64,000 bases of DNA, taken from NCBI GenBank assembly GCA_030536575.1, contig JAUNPS010000004.1:62001-126000 (forward strand), read 5' to 3'. The notes below the pieces were generated by a model. That model was not told the DNA's origin. It saw only the letters and a program-made list of their open reading frames with translations, and did no database searches. The position numbers were made by a program, and so were the translations under genes. Origin of the DNA: Eubacteriales bacterium. GTDB taxonomy: Bacteria > Bacillota > Clostridia > Lachnospirales > Lachnospiraceae. This document shows, in pieces, positions 1-7,003 of this stretch; the stretch's first letter is position 1, and every line of letters begins with the position of its first letter.

Positions 1-587
1 GCATCATCGAAATCAACGGCCAATGGTACATTTTCTACCACCGCCACACCAACGGAACCAACTACAGCCGCCAGGGCTGCATCGAGAAAATCGAGATCCT
101 GGAAGACGGGCGGATTCCGCAGGTTTCCATGACCTCCTGCGGGGCGAACGGCGGGCCGCTGGCTGGGAAGGGCTATTATCCTGCTTACCTTGCCTGCAAC
201 CTGTATTGCGCGGACTATGCGCTGACAGTGGGCTATCCGGGCGAATGGATGGACTGTCGGTTCCCGAAAATCACCCAGGATCAGCCGGACAATGTGGAGG
301 GAACCGCCTACATTGCCAATATGCGTCCGGGGGCCGCGGCAGGCTTTAAATACTTTGACTGCAAGGATGTGCGGAAGATTTCCGTGCGCACCAGGGGCGG
401 GGCGCGGGGACGGTTCCTGGTGAAAACGGCCTGGGACGGCGAACCGGTGGGAACCATCGAGCTTGGCCGGAACAACGAATGGAAGGAGTACACTGGAGAG
501 GTGCGGATTCCGGACGGCGTGCAGGCCCTTTATTTTGAATTCGAAGGAGCCGGGAGGCTGTCCTTCGCATCCTTTACATTGGAATAA
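1..587 (+). CDS. GH43-family glycosidase, C-terminal fragment (5' end outside window)
   Basis: This is the 3' end of a larger gene, open from the window edge in frame 3 and closed by TAA at 585-587. The visible start (IIEINGQWYIFYHRHTNGT, then SRQGCIEKIEI) matches the last blades of a GH43 five-bladed beta-propeller (arabinofuranosidase/xylosidase type), where an HR dipeptide is typical. About 110 residues follow, ending in a beta-rich stretch with GTAYIANMRPGAAAGFKYFDC, which resembles the CBM6-like module often attached to GH43 enzymes. The likely role is trimming xylan or arabinan side chains. The exact specificity cannot be read because the catalytic Asp and Glu residues lie upstream. A U-tailed hairpin follows at 601-637. 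Confidence 0.75.
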   Translation, partial: IIEINGQWYIFYHRHTNGTNYSRQGCIEKIEILEDGRIPQVSMTSCGANGGPLAGKGYYPAYLACNLYCADYALTVGYPGEWMDCRFPKITQDQPDNVEGTAYIANMRPGAAAGFKYFDCKDVRKISVRTRGGARGRFLVKTAWDGEPVGTIELGRNNEWKEYTGEVRIPDGVQALYFEFEGAGRLSFASFTLE

Positions 588-600
588 ACAGAATCGGAAG

Positions 601-637
601 AGAGGCTGTGTGCAGAAATGTACACGGCTTCTTTTTA
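601..637 (+). terminator. Rho-independent terminator of the GH43 gene
   Basis: A 13-bp stem allowing G-U pairs (601-613 with 620-632), a six-base AGAAAT loop and a T run at 632-636. It lies 13 bases after the GH43 stop. Confidence 0.75.
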
Positions 638-724
638 TGTGGGCAACTGCGCCAACTGTTCGTACCCTCTGGAAGCTCTCGTGCGGCGTAATAGGATTTA
701 ACTGCAAAATGTAGTTACAATGTA

Positions 725-753
725 TTGACACGAAAGAAGGGAAAAGATATAAT
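725..753 (+). promoter_or_regulatory. Consensus sigma-A promoter of the toxin-antitoxin operon
   Basis: TTGACA at 725-730 and TATAAT at 748-753 with a 17-bp spacer, a perfect consensus. The antitoxin start codon is about 17-24 bases downstream. Such operons are normally autorepressed by the antitoxin. No clear palindrome is seen over this promoter. Confidence 0.85.
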
Positions 754-776
754 AACGGTGAAAGGGGATGAAAACA

Positions 777-1100
777 ATGGAAAAAATTATGAGTGTAGCA
801 ACCGCACCAAAAACGGGAACATTTCAAATGCGCATTAATCCGGAAATTAAGGAACGAGTGGAGGCTATTTATGCCCGATGCGGAATGACGCTTACGGATG
901 CGGTCAATGCTTTTATACAGCAATCCTTGAATGTAGAAGGAATGCCATTTTTAGTAACTCAGAACAGTCAGGAGGCTCTTAGGGAGCAGGCAGTCTCGAT
1001 CTTGATGAAAGAGCTGAAAAACGGAGAAAATTCGGTAAAATCAGATAAGGACTGGATTTCGGAAGAAGAGATGTTGGCTGAGTTTGGGGTGAATTTATGA
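777..1100 (+). CDS. RelB/DinJ-family antitoxin
   Basis: A small protein (107 aa) with an N-terminal ribbon-helix-helix region: MRINPEIKERVEAIYARCG followed by LTDAVNAFIQQSL is the typical RelB/DinJ pattern (beta-strand, helix, turn, helix). This part should dimerise and bind the operator. The acidic C-terminal half would wrap the toxin. I chose ATG 777 because GAAAGGGG lies nine bases upstream; an in-frame ATG at 768 touches the ribosome-binding site and is less likely. The stop overlaps the toxin start (ATGA at 1097-1100), so the two are translationally coupled. It probably neutralises the downstream RelE/ParE-like toxin and represses the operon. Confidence 0.85.
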   Translation: MEKIMSVATAPKTGTFQMRINPEIKERVEAIYARCGMTLTDAVNAFIQQSLNVEGMPFLVTQNSQEALREQAVSILMKELKNGENSVKSDKDWISEEEMLAEFGVNL

Positions 1101-1414
1101 GACTTCGTTATACGCCGCAATCACGTCAGGATTTATGGGAATTAAAGGAATACATTTCTGTAGAACTGAGCAATCCCTCGGCAGCAGAAAATATTGTTTC
1201 AGGTATTTTAAAATCGTGTGCAAAGCTGAAAGACCAACCGGGAATGGGAATACGTTTAGCACAAAAAACAGGAAGGGATACAGAACTGCTGTATATTGTA
1301 ACCGGGAAACACCTTGTGTTTTACAGAATAGAAAAGAATGATATATTAATTATCAGGATTCTTGATAGCAGGACGAATTATCTCAAAGTGCTTTTTCGAA
1401 AAGAAGAACAATAG
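1097..1414 (+). CDS. RelE/ParE-family toxin
   Basis: A 105-aa basic protein of the RelE/ParE fold. It opens with RLRYTPQSRQDLWELKEYIS, typical of the family (strand, then two helices), and ends with the conserved beta-strands LYIVTGKHLVFYRIEKND and IIRILDSRTNY. The HLVFYRI strand and RILDSR match ParE/YoeB-like members better than classical RelE, so the target (ribosome-bound mRNA or DNA gyrase) cannot be settled from sequence. The start overlaps the antitoxin stop by four bases. It is a complete two-gene module with its own promoter, in an otherwise metabolic neighbourhood. Confidence 0.85.
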   Translation: MRLRYTPQSRQDLWELKEYISVELSNPSAAENIVSGILKSCAKLKDQPGMGIRLAQKTGRDTELLYIVTGKHLVFYRIEKNDILIIRILDSRTNYLKVLFRKEEQ

Positions 1415-1454
1415 AAAAGCTAAGAAATAGAGGCTTCCATTGCCGATATGTGCA

Positions 1455-1482
1455 CAGGGCGGTTTCTGGTAAAACCGCCCTG
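1455..1482. terminator. Strong hairpin between the convergent toxin and MerR genes
   Basis: A perfect 11-bp inverted repeat (CAGGGCGGTTT at 1455-1465, AAACCGCCCTG at 1472-1482) with a six-base loop. It lies between two converging genes. Neither side has a clean T run, so it may terminate weakly in both directions. Confidence 0.5.
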
Positions 1483-1483
1483 G

Positions 1484-2299
1484 CTATTTGGCATTGTCCG
1501 TTTTCAGCAGGCATCTTTGTTCTAAAACCGGTCTTGAAAAGGCGTAATTTCCTACAAAAAGCTCTGTCTCTATCGCCAACGCGATTTCGGCCTCAGACGC
1601 ATAAGGACGGCTCCAATCCCAAACCTGCCCGATACCGCTTTGTTCTGCCTTTTTGCACAAATACTGTCCCGCCGGGATATGCAAAAGCTCAGGATAGCTG
1701 GGTGTCCCGGCAGCGGCAGTATTGACATCCACAAAAATGTATTGCTTCCATTCGCCGCCCTCTCTCAGCAAAAGAAGTCCGTTGGCATTTCCGAGCTGTA
1801 AGCCATGCTCATAAATCTCCATAATCAGCCGCTTCATCTGCTCGTTTGATTCATCACAGCCAAGCGCTCCTTCATACGGGGCAAGCCAGCAGGTTCGCTC
1901 CGGCAGATTAAATTTTGCCGGATATTCGTTCCGATAGCTGACTTCCGAACGCTCCATCTCCGACTGCATGGCCTTCAGAAGATCCAAACGCTCCTCCATG
2001 ATCCGTATCTTTTCCTCAACAAGAACCGTTCCACGGTCAACCAAATCCTTATAACAAATCCAGGGTTCCGTTTCATTTGTATAATCATGAAAATGCTTCA
2101 ATGGAATATCCAGATCAACACAAAACTGAATGGCATCCACAACCGCCTTCTGGCAGAAAGAATAATAACGGTATCCGCTGTCCGGATCGACATAAGCCGG
2201 CGTTAAAATCCCCAGTCTGTCATAATAGCGGAGCGCCTTGATATGGACGCCTGTTATCTTGGAAAGCTCCCCGATAGAAAGTAAATTTTTCTTTTTCAT
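1484..2299 (-). CDS. MerR-family regulator with GyrI-like effector domain
   Basis: 271 aa. The N-terminal winged helix (residues 7-75: IGELSKITGVHIKALRYYD, then GILTPAYVDPDSGYRYYSF) is a clear MerR DNA-binding domain. It is followed by a dimerisation helix (about 80-120) and a C-terminal domain resembling the GyrI-like/BmrR effector fold, which binds small hydrophobic or cationic drugs. It diverges from a MATE pump. The intergenic promoter has the 19-bp spacer and CTCTCCC/GGGAGAG dyad expected of a MerR-activated promoter, so it probably senses a toxic compound and switches on efflux. The start has a CAGGAG ribosome-binding site that overlaps the MATE promoter's -35 edge. Confidence 0.88.
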   Translation of the reverse strand: MKKKNLLSIGELSKITGVHIKALRYYDRLGILTPAYVDPDSGYRYYSFCQKAVVDAIQFCVDLDIPLKHFHDYTNETEPWICYKDLVDRGTVLVEEKIRIMEERLDLLKAMQSEMERSEVSYRNEYPAKFNLPERTCWLAPYEGALGCDESNEQMKRLIMEIYEHGLQLGNANGLLLLREGGEWKQYIFVDVNTAAAGTPSYPELLHIPAGQYLCKKAEQSGIGQVWDWSRPYASEAEIALAIETELFVGNYAFSRPVLEQRCLLKTDNAK

Positions 2300-2311
2300 A
2301 GCATTCTCCTG

Positions 2312-2342
2312 TTGACTCTCCCCTAAAGGGAGAGTTTATAAT
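2312..2342 (+). promoter_or_regulatory. MerR-type promoter of the MATE gene (19-bp spacer, dyad operator)
   Basis: TTGACT at 2312-2317 and TATAAT at 2337-2342, with a 19-bp spacer carrying the inverted repeat CTCTCCC (2318-2324)/GGGAGAG (2328-2334). MerR activators untwist exactly this kind of over-long spacer, so the pump is expected to be silent until the regulator binds its ligand. Confidence 0.85.
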
Positions 2343-2346
2343 GCCA

Positions 2347-2375
2347 AGTATAGGCGCCAGCCGATAAGTTGTCAA
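2347..2375 (-). promoter_or_regulatory. MerR gene promoter, overlapping the MATE promoter
   Basis: Reading the minus strand, TTGACA (2370-2375) and TATACT (2347-2352) are separated by 17 bp. The predicted start near 2340 lies inside the -10 box of the MATE promoter, so the two polymerases cannot occupy the region together. Confidence 0.7.
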
Positions 2376-2436
2376 TACGCCGGATGCGCGGATTGCAATT
2401 TTCGGAAATGGAACGCCAGAAATCAGGAGGAAATTT

Positions 2437-3741
2437 ATGGATCTTCAAACAGGCAGCGTCCGCAAAATTTATTTCAGATACTTATTTCCCAGTCTGTTCA
2501 GCGGTTTGGTAATGAGCATTTATTCCCTGGTAGATATGATCGTTGTCGGCCAGTATGAAGGGCCGTCAGGCACGGCGGCGTTGGCCTGCGTATCCCCTTT
2601 GTGGGCATTCTTTTGCTGCCTGAGTACCTTGTTCGGAAATGGCGGCGCGGTGTTGTTCAGCAATGCGAAAGGAGAAGGAAAAAGCGACGAAAGCCGGGCG
2701 GCATTCACGGTATCCTTCGTCCTCGTCTGCACCATTTCCGCCGTTGTGTGGTTCGTGATTGCGGTCTTTGATAAGCAGTTACTGCGGCTGTTCGGTGCGG
2801 ATGACGCACTTCTGCCCCTGGCCCTGCGTTATATGAAATGGCTGAAATTAGGAATTCCCCTTTGGCCCCTCGGATACTACCTCGGCATGTTTGTCCGCAA
2901 TGACGGTTCTCCGATGCTGGTGGGAGCTGCCACGGTCTGCGGCGGCGTGTTTAATATTTTCGGGGATTTTTTTCTGACCTTTACCTGCGATCTGGGGATT
3001 GAGGGAGCGGCCATTGCGACTGTGGTCGGACAAAGCCTTGTGTGCCTGATTCAGCTTCTGCATCTGTTTTCCAGGAAAAATACCCTGGCGTTTACGAAAG
3101 TCTCTTCCTTTTGGAAGCGGGGGATAGGAATTGCGTCGATTGGATTTTCCTCCTTTCTGTGTTCGGTAGGTATGGGGATTGTCGTTGTCCTGTTTAATAA
3201 TCAGATCATGCGGTATTTTGGCAGCAATGAACTGGCGGTCTATGGTGTGGCGGGGAACCTGTTCACATTGGTTCAGACTTTCAGTTATGGCATTGGGAAC
3301 GCGGCGCAGCCCATTGTGGCGGAAAATATGGGAGCTGGGAAGCCGGACAGGGTGCGGCAGGTGCGGAACCTGGGCTGTTTGGTGGCTATCGGAATCGGCC
3401 TGGCCGCTATGGCCATTGCGCTGCTGTTTCCAAACCAGATTGTCCGGCTCTATATGAAGCCATCCGCGGAGATATTGGCGGCAGCTCCGGGTATCATGCG
3501 GCGGTACTTTACCTGCCTGCTGTTCCTGCCGTTCAATGTCTACGCAACCTACTATTTACAGGCAATGCGGCGGGTAAAAGCTTCCCTGCTGGTATCGCTG
3601 ATGCAGAGCGTACTTCTCTGCACCGTATTTTTGTATCTGTTCCCGGTAATTTTTGGGCAGGCAGCCATTTGGTATGTTATGCTTTTCGCTGAATTATTTA
3701 CAGCGCTTGCGGCAATCCTTTTGATGAGAAAAACTTCTTGA
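2437..3741 (+). CDS. MATE-family multidrug efflux transporter
   Basis: 434 aa, the usual MATE length, with about twelve hydrophobic segments in two homologous halves. The opening FRYLFPSLFSGLVMSIYSLVD and the repeated pattern in the second half are typical of NorM/DinF-like transporters, which expel cationic or aromatic compounds using a Na+ or H+ gradient. It sits downstream of a MerR-type promoter and diverges from the MerR gene, with a leader of about 90 nt. The RBS is AGGAGG ahead of ATG 2437. The substrate is unknown. A second, distinct MATE gene lies at 15.6 kb. Confidence 0.9.
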   Translation: MDLQTGSVRKIYFRYLFPSLFSGLVMSIYSLVDMIVVGQYEGPSGTAALACVSPLWAFFCCLSTLFGNGGAVLFSNAKGEGKSDESRAAFTVSFVLVCTISAVVWFVIAVFDKQLLRLFGADDALLPLALRYMKWLKLGIPLWPLGYYLGMFVRNDGSPMLVGAATVCGGVFNIFGDFFLTFTCDLGIEGAAIATVVGQSLVCLIQLLHLFSRKNTLAFTKVSSFWKRGIGIASIGFSSFLCSVGMGIVVVLFNNQIMRYFGSNELAVYGVAGNLFTLVQTFSYGIGNAAQPIVAENMGAGKPDRVRQVRNLGCLVAIGIGLAAMAIALLFPNQIVRLYMKPSAEILAAAPGIMRRYFTCLLFLPFNVYATYYLQAMRRVKASLLVSLMQSVLLCTVFLYLFPVIFGQAAIWYVMLFAELFTALAAILLMRKTS

Positions 3742-3766
3742 TTTCTTATCGGGCTTATTGTATAAT
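3738..3766 (+). promoter_or_regulatory. Promoter overlapping the end of the MATE gene
   Basis: TTGATT at 3738-3743 and TATAAT at 3761-3766 with a 17-bp spacer. It would produce a leader that runs into the hairpin at 3811-3864. Confidence 0.6.
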
Positions 3767-3810
3767 CTCAGGACAGAAGCAGTTTCTTTGCCGCCGGGTA
3801 AAGAAGTGAA

Positions 3811-3864
3811 GCGTCAGACTTTCTATCGTTAGGCCTTTGAAGATGGAAAGCTCTGGCGCTTTTT
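3811..3864 (+). terminator. Long-stem terminator or attenuator before the isochorismatase-like gene
   Basis: GCGTCAGACTTTC (3811-3823) pairs almost completely with 3846-3859, followed by TTTTT at 3860-3864. A smaller TTCTTT/AAAGAA stem lies upstream (about 3784-3804). It could simply end the MATE transcript, but the promoter at 3738-3766 suggests a regulated leader. I do not recognise a known riboswitch class. Confidence 0.6.
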
Positions 3865-4388
3865 GTCTGTTTTTAAGAAAGGAGAAATGGAACGACCCGC
3901 GGTGGGACAGCATCCGCAACGGCAAACGGGTACTGGACGTTTTCCGGGCAAAGAAGCTGCCCGTCATCCAGATTAAAGAGGTTCACAGACCGGACATGGT
4001 AGACTTTGGCCGGGAGCTGGACGGATCTGAGGATATTCACTGCATTGAGAGTTCTCCTTATACGGATTACGCAAAACTGACCTATCCCATTGAAGGGGAG
4101 TACCTGATCTCCAAGCGGCGGTACAGCGCGTTTTTCGGAACAGACCTGGAAATTCTCTTAAAGGGACTTCATGTGGATACGCTGTATATGATTGGCGGGC
4201 TGACGGATGTCTGCATCCATTATACGGCGGTAGACGCGCATCAGAACGACTACCATATTAAGGTGGTCACCGATGCCGTGGCTGGTTCCAGCGAAGAGGC
4301 GCACAACTATGCGCTGAAAGCAATCCATTATTTACAGAGGGATGCTTTAATTACAACTGCGGATATGGAGGCAGCATTGAATGATTAG
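3837..4388 (+). pseudogene. Isochorismatase-fold cysteine hydrolase, N-terminally truncated
   Basis: From about residue 17 the protein follows the isochorismatase-like (nicotinamidase/cysteine hydrolase) fold: KRVLDVFRAKKLPVIQIKEVHRP, a catalytic Lys in ISKRRYSAFFGT, and the nucleophile Cys in GGLTDVCIHYTA. The first beta-strand with the catalytic Asp (normally near LLVIDMQ) is absent. The open frame instead runs back into a terminator hairpin. A good RBS (AAGGAG at 3879-3884) and ATG at 3887 exist, but that ATG is out of frame with the conserved part. The simplest reading is a small deletion just after the original start codon. It could still be translated from an inefficient start, but would lack one member of the Asp-Lys-Cys triad. 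Confidence 0.6.
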
Positions 4389-4401
4389 CCGCAAGTGCCT
4401 G

Positions 4402-4432
4402 TTGACTCTCTCATTACGGGATGCTGTATAAT
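4402..4432 (+). promoter_or_regulatory. Second 19-bp-spaced promoter, before the deaminase gene
   Basis: TTGACT at 4402-4407 and TATAAT at 4427-4432, again with a 19-bp spacer. It shares the string TGTTGACTCTC with the MATE promoter at 2310. The dyad is less complete. This is a probable second target of the same MerR regulator. Confidence 0.65.
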
Positions 4433-4463
4433 ATGCCCAAAAGTTACGAAAGGAGAGATTCCA

Positions 4464-4934
4464 ATGTCTATGGATGAAGTATTTATGAAAAAGGCCATCG
4501 AATTGTCCGCATTGGCGGTTCAGCATGGGAACGAGCCTTTTGGCGCGGTTCTGGTGAAGGATGGGGAGATTGTCTATACAAACGAAAACCAGATTTATTC
4601 CGCCAGCGATCCTACTTTCCACGCGGAAGCAGGACTGCTGCGGCGGTTCTGCGCGGAAATCCGGATTACGGATTTGCGCGATTACACCCTCTATTCCAGT
4701 TGTGAACCGTGCTTTATGTGCTCCGGGGCAATGGTCTGGACGAAGCTGGGACGGCTTGTCTATGCCGCCAGCAGACGGGAATTAAGCCAAATTTTTCATG
4801 AGGAGGGCAGCGACTGCAGCGCTCTGGTGTTTGCCAATTCCTCCTGGAAGCCCCAGGTCACGGCGGGCGTACTGCGGGAGGAAAGCCTGGAAATCCTGAC
4901 GAAATATTTTGCCCCCGGTTCGCCGGAAGCATAA
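4464..4934 (+). CDS. Nucleoside/base deaminase of the CDA fold (guanine deaminase-like)
   Basis: 156 aa, typical of the small zinc deaminases. The zinc site is intact: HAE at residues 53-55 (in DPTFHAEAGLLRRF) and CEPC at 80-83 (in LYSSCEPCFMCSGAM). The pattern NEPFGAVLVKDGE near the start matches guanine deaminase and related base deaminases better than tRNA-specific TadA, and the context agrees, since a purine nucleoside phosphorylase gene begins 23 bases later. Such a pair would split a purine nucleoside and deaminate the base. ATG 4464 has AAAGGAGAG nine bases upstream. Cytosine or another base cannot be excluded as substrate. Confidence 0.82.
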   Translation: MSMDEVFMKKAIELSALAVQHGNEPFGAVLVKDGEIVYTNENQIYSASDPTFHAEAGLLRRFCAEIRITDLRDYTLYSSCEPCFMCSGAMVWTKLGRLVYAASRRELSQIFHEEGSDCSALVFANSSWKPQVTAGVLREESLEILTKYFAPGSPEA

Positions 4935-4957
4935 GGCAGAAAAGGAGAGTTTATAGG

Positions 4958-5782
4958 ATGTTTTACGATATGGTAAAGGAATCGGCGGAGTATATCCGGC
5001 AAAAAACAGAGAGGCGGCCGACTATCGGCGTGATTCTGGGAAGCGGACTTGGCGGCCTGGTGGATATCATGGAGGAGAAAACCGTCATCCCGTACAGCGA
5101 TATTCCCCATTTCCCCCAATCCCGTGTGGCGGGACACGCGGGGAACTTCGTGATCGGCAGAATTGGGAATGCGGTGGTGGCCGCGATGCAGGGGCGCTTT
5201 CATTTCTATGAAGGGTTTGCTATGAAAGAAGTCACTTATCCGATTTACGTGATGAAGCTGCTGGGGATTGAAAGCCTGCTTGTAACGAATGCCTGCGGCG
5301 GAATCAATCCGTCCTTTGCGCCGGGGGATCTGATGCTTTTGACGGACTATATCAATATGTTGGGAACAAATCCGCTGATCGGAGAAAACGATGAGCGGTT
5401 TGGCGTGCGTTTTCCGGATATGTCCGAGGCCTATTCCCGGAAATTGATTGAAAAAGCCGAAAGCATTGCCGATGCGCTTCACATTCCTTACAAAAAGGGC
5501 GTATATGCCATTTTCCCAGGCCCGTGCTATGAAACGGCAGCGGAGATCCGGGCCTATGCCCGTTTGGGAGCGGATGCCATCGGAATGTCCACCGTTCCGG
5601 AGACGATTGCGGCAAATTACCTGGGGATGAACGTTCTCGGAATCGCCTGCATCACCAATATGGCCACCGGAATCGCTAAGGAAAAGCACACCCATGAGGA
5701 GGTTGTGCGGATTGCGAATGAAAGCAGCCAAAAGCTGTGCAGTTGGGTGAAAACTATCGTGGAAAACTGGAATTGTGACTGA
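4958..5782 (+). CDS. Purine nucleoside phosphorylase (trimeric PNP family)
   Basis: 274 aa, the normal length for trimeric PNP. Conserved blocks are present in order: GVILGSGLGGL (phosphate loop, about residues 25-35), the HFPQSRVAGHAGNF loop, MQGRFHFYEG, TNACGGINPSFAPGDLMLL, GVYAIFPGPCYETAAEIR (nucleoside-binding Tyr and Glu) and ADAIGMSTVPETIAAN (Met/Glu of the purine pocket). It cleaves inosine and guanosine with phosphate to free base and (deoxy)ribose-1-phosphate. It follows the deaminase by 23 bases with RBS AAGGAGAG, and a strong terminator ends the operon. Confidence 0.93.
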   Translation: MFYDMVKESAEYIRQKTERRPTIGVILGSGLGGLVDIMEEKTVIPYSDIPHFPQSRVAGHAGNFVIGRIGNAVVAAMQGRFHFYEGFAMKEVTYPIYVMKLLGIESLLVTNACGGINPSFAPGDLMLLTDYINMLGTNPLIGENDERFGVRFPDMSEAYSRKLIEKAESIADALHIPYKKGVYAIFPGPCYETAAEIRAYARLGADAIGMSTVPETIAANYLGMNVLGIACITNMATGIAKEKHTHEEVVRIANESSQKLCSWVKTIVENWNCD

Positions 5783-5802
5783 GCCGTACTGTGTGCAAAG
5801 CA

Positions 5803-5839
5803 CCCCCCTGAAGGCGGAAACGCATTCAGGGGGGTTTTT
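5803..5839 (+). terminator. Rho-independent terminator of the deaminase-PNP operon
   Basis: A perfect 10-bp stem (CCCCCCTGAA 5803-5812, TTCAGGGGGG 5825-5834) followed by TTTTT at 5835-5839. Between here and 6039 I see only AT-rich DNA with no convincing gene. Confidence 0.92.
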
Positions 5840-6038
5840 CTGCCCTCACGCAGGGAATTGATGGAAGGAGATCCAGGGCGGAACGCCCGGAATACACCCG
5901 TTCTGCTGCACGCTAACGGGCGATATCACCAAAAGAATCATTGAAAACATCTTAAAAAAGGACATAATTTATAAAAAATAGGCAATTATCATAGGTTTAT
6001 CCGTGAAATAGAATAAAACCATAAAGGAGGAAGCGTCT

Positions 6039-6992
6039 ATGAAGAGAAAAAGAATGTCCCCCCAGGAGTACAAACGCACCTTCCGCAAACAGCTCCCGCT
6101 CCAACTGTTCGTACTCTCCGGAATCGCCTATCTGATCGTATTCAACTTCGTACCAATGCTGGGAATCATTATGGCTTTCAAAGATTACGATATTTCCATG
6201 GGAATCAGTGGAATTTTCACCAGCGACTGGGTGGGCCTGAAGTATTTCAAGGAATTCGTCACCGACTACCAGTTCCCGACACTGATGAAAAACACCATCG
6301 GCATCAGTGTTCTGAAGCTGATTTTTACATTCCCGGTGCCCATTCTGTTCGCCATTATGCTGAACGATATCCGGTGCATCCCGTTTAAAAAGATCGTGCA
6401 GACCTGCAGTTACCTGCCCCATTTCATTTCCTGGGTGGTCATCGCCGGAATTGCATCCCAGTTCTTTTCTTCCACCGGAATCATCAACAACCTGCTGATG
6501 GCCCTGGGGCTGATCGAAGAACCTATCGCTTTCCTGAGCAGCGCGAAATATTACTGGGGCATGGCCGTAGGTCTGGATGTCTGGAAAGAAACGGGCTGGT
6601 GGACGATTGTCTTCCTGGCCGCCATCGTCGGCATCAATCAGGACATGTACGAAGCCGCTAAAATCGACGGCGCAGGCCGTCTCCAGCGTACCTGGTACAT
6701 CACCCTTCCGGCTATCAAACCGACCATTGTCACCGTCCTGATCCTGGCTCTGGGCAATCTGTTCGGCGGCGGATTAAGCGGCTCGAACTTCGAACAGAGC
6801 TACCTGCTGGGAAATACCATGAACAGTTCGGCTTCCTCCATTTTGCAGACCTATGTATTTGACGTGGGGCTTGCCCTGGGGCGCTACTCTTACGCGACGG
6901 CTGTCGGTCTGATCCAGTCCATTGTCTCGCTGATTCTGGTGTTCTTAAGCAACCACTTGTCGAAGAAATTTACCGGTGTGGGAATTGTTTAG
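6039..6992 (+). CDS. Sugar ABC transporter permease, LplB type (locus A)
   Basis: 317 aa with six predicted membrane spans. It carries the binding-protein-dependent permease signature near EAAKIDGAGRLQRTWYITLP (EAA motif), which docks onto the shared ATPase. The opening LFVLSGIAYLIVFNFVPMLGIIMAFKDYD is characteristic of the LplB/YtcP-type carbohydrate (CUT1) permeases of Firmicutes. It is first in an operon of permease, permease, binding protein, kinase, regulator and fucosidase. The RBS is AAAGGAGG. No ATPase gene is nearby. Confidence 0.9.
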   Translation: MKRKRMSPQEYKRTFRKQLPLQLFVLSGIAYLIVFNFVPMLGIIMAFKDYDISMGISGIFTSDWVGLKYFKEFVTDYQFPTLMKNTIGISVLKLIFTFPVPILFAIMLNDIRCIPFKKIVQTCSYLPHFISWVVIAGIASQFFSSTGIINNLLMALGLIEEPIAFLSSAKYYWGMAVGLDVWKETGWWTIVFLAAIVGINQDMYEAAKIDGAGRLQRTWYITLPAIKPTIVTVLILALGNLFGGGLSGSNFEQSYLLGNTMNSSASSILQTYVFDVGLALGRYSYATAVGLIQSIVSLILVFLSNHLSKKFTGVGIV

Positions 6993-7003
6993 GGGGTGAC
7001 AGG

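Noticed and set aside
1450-1725. Plus-strand frame over the end of the MerR gene
   Set aside because: It is antisense to the conserved C-terminal domain of MerR and begins in a terminator hairpin.
5841-6038. Small frame upstream of locus A (about 30 codons)
   Set aside because: No RBS-supported start with a recognisable product; the stretch is more likely promoter and leader DNA.
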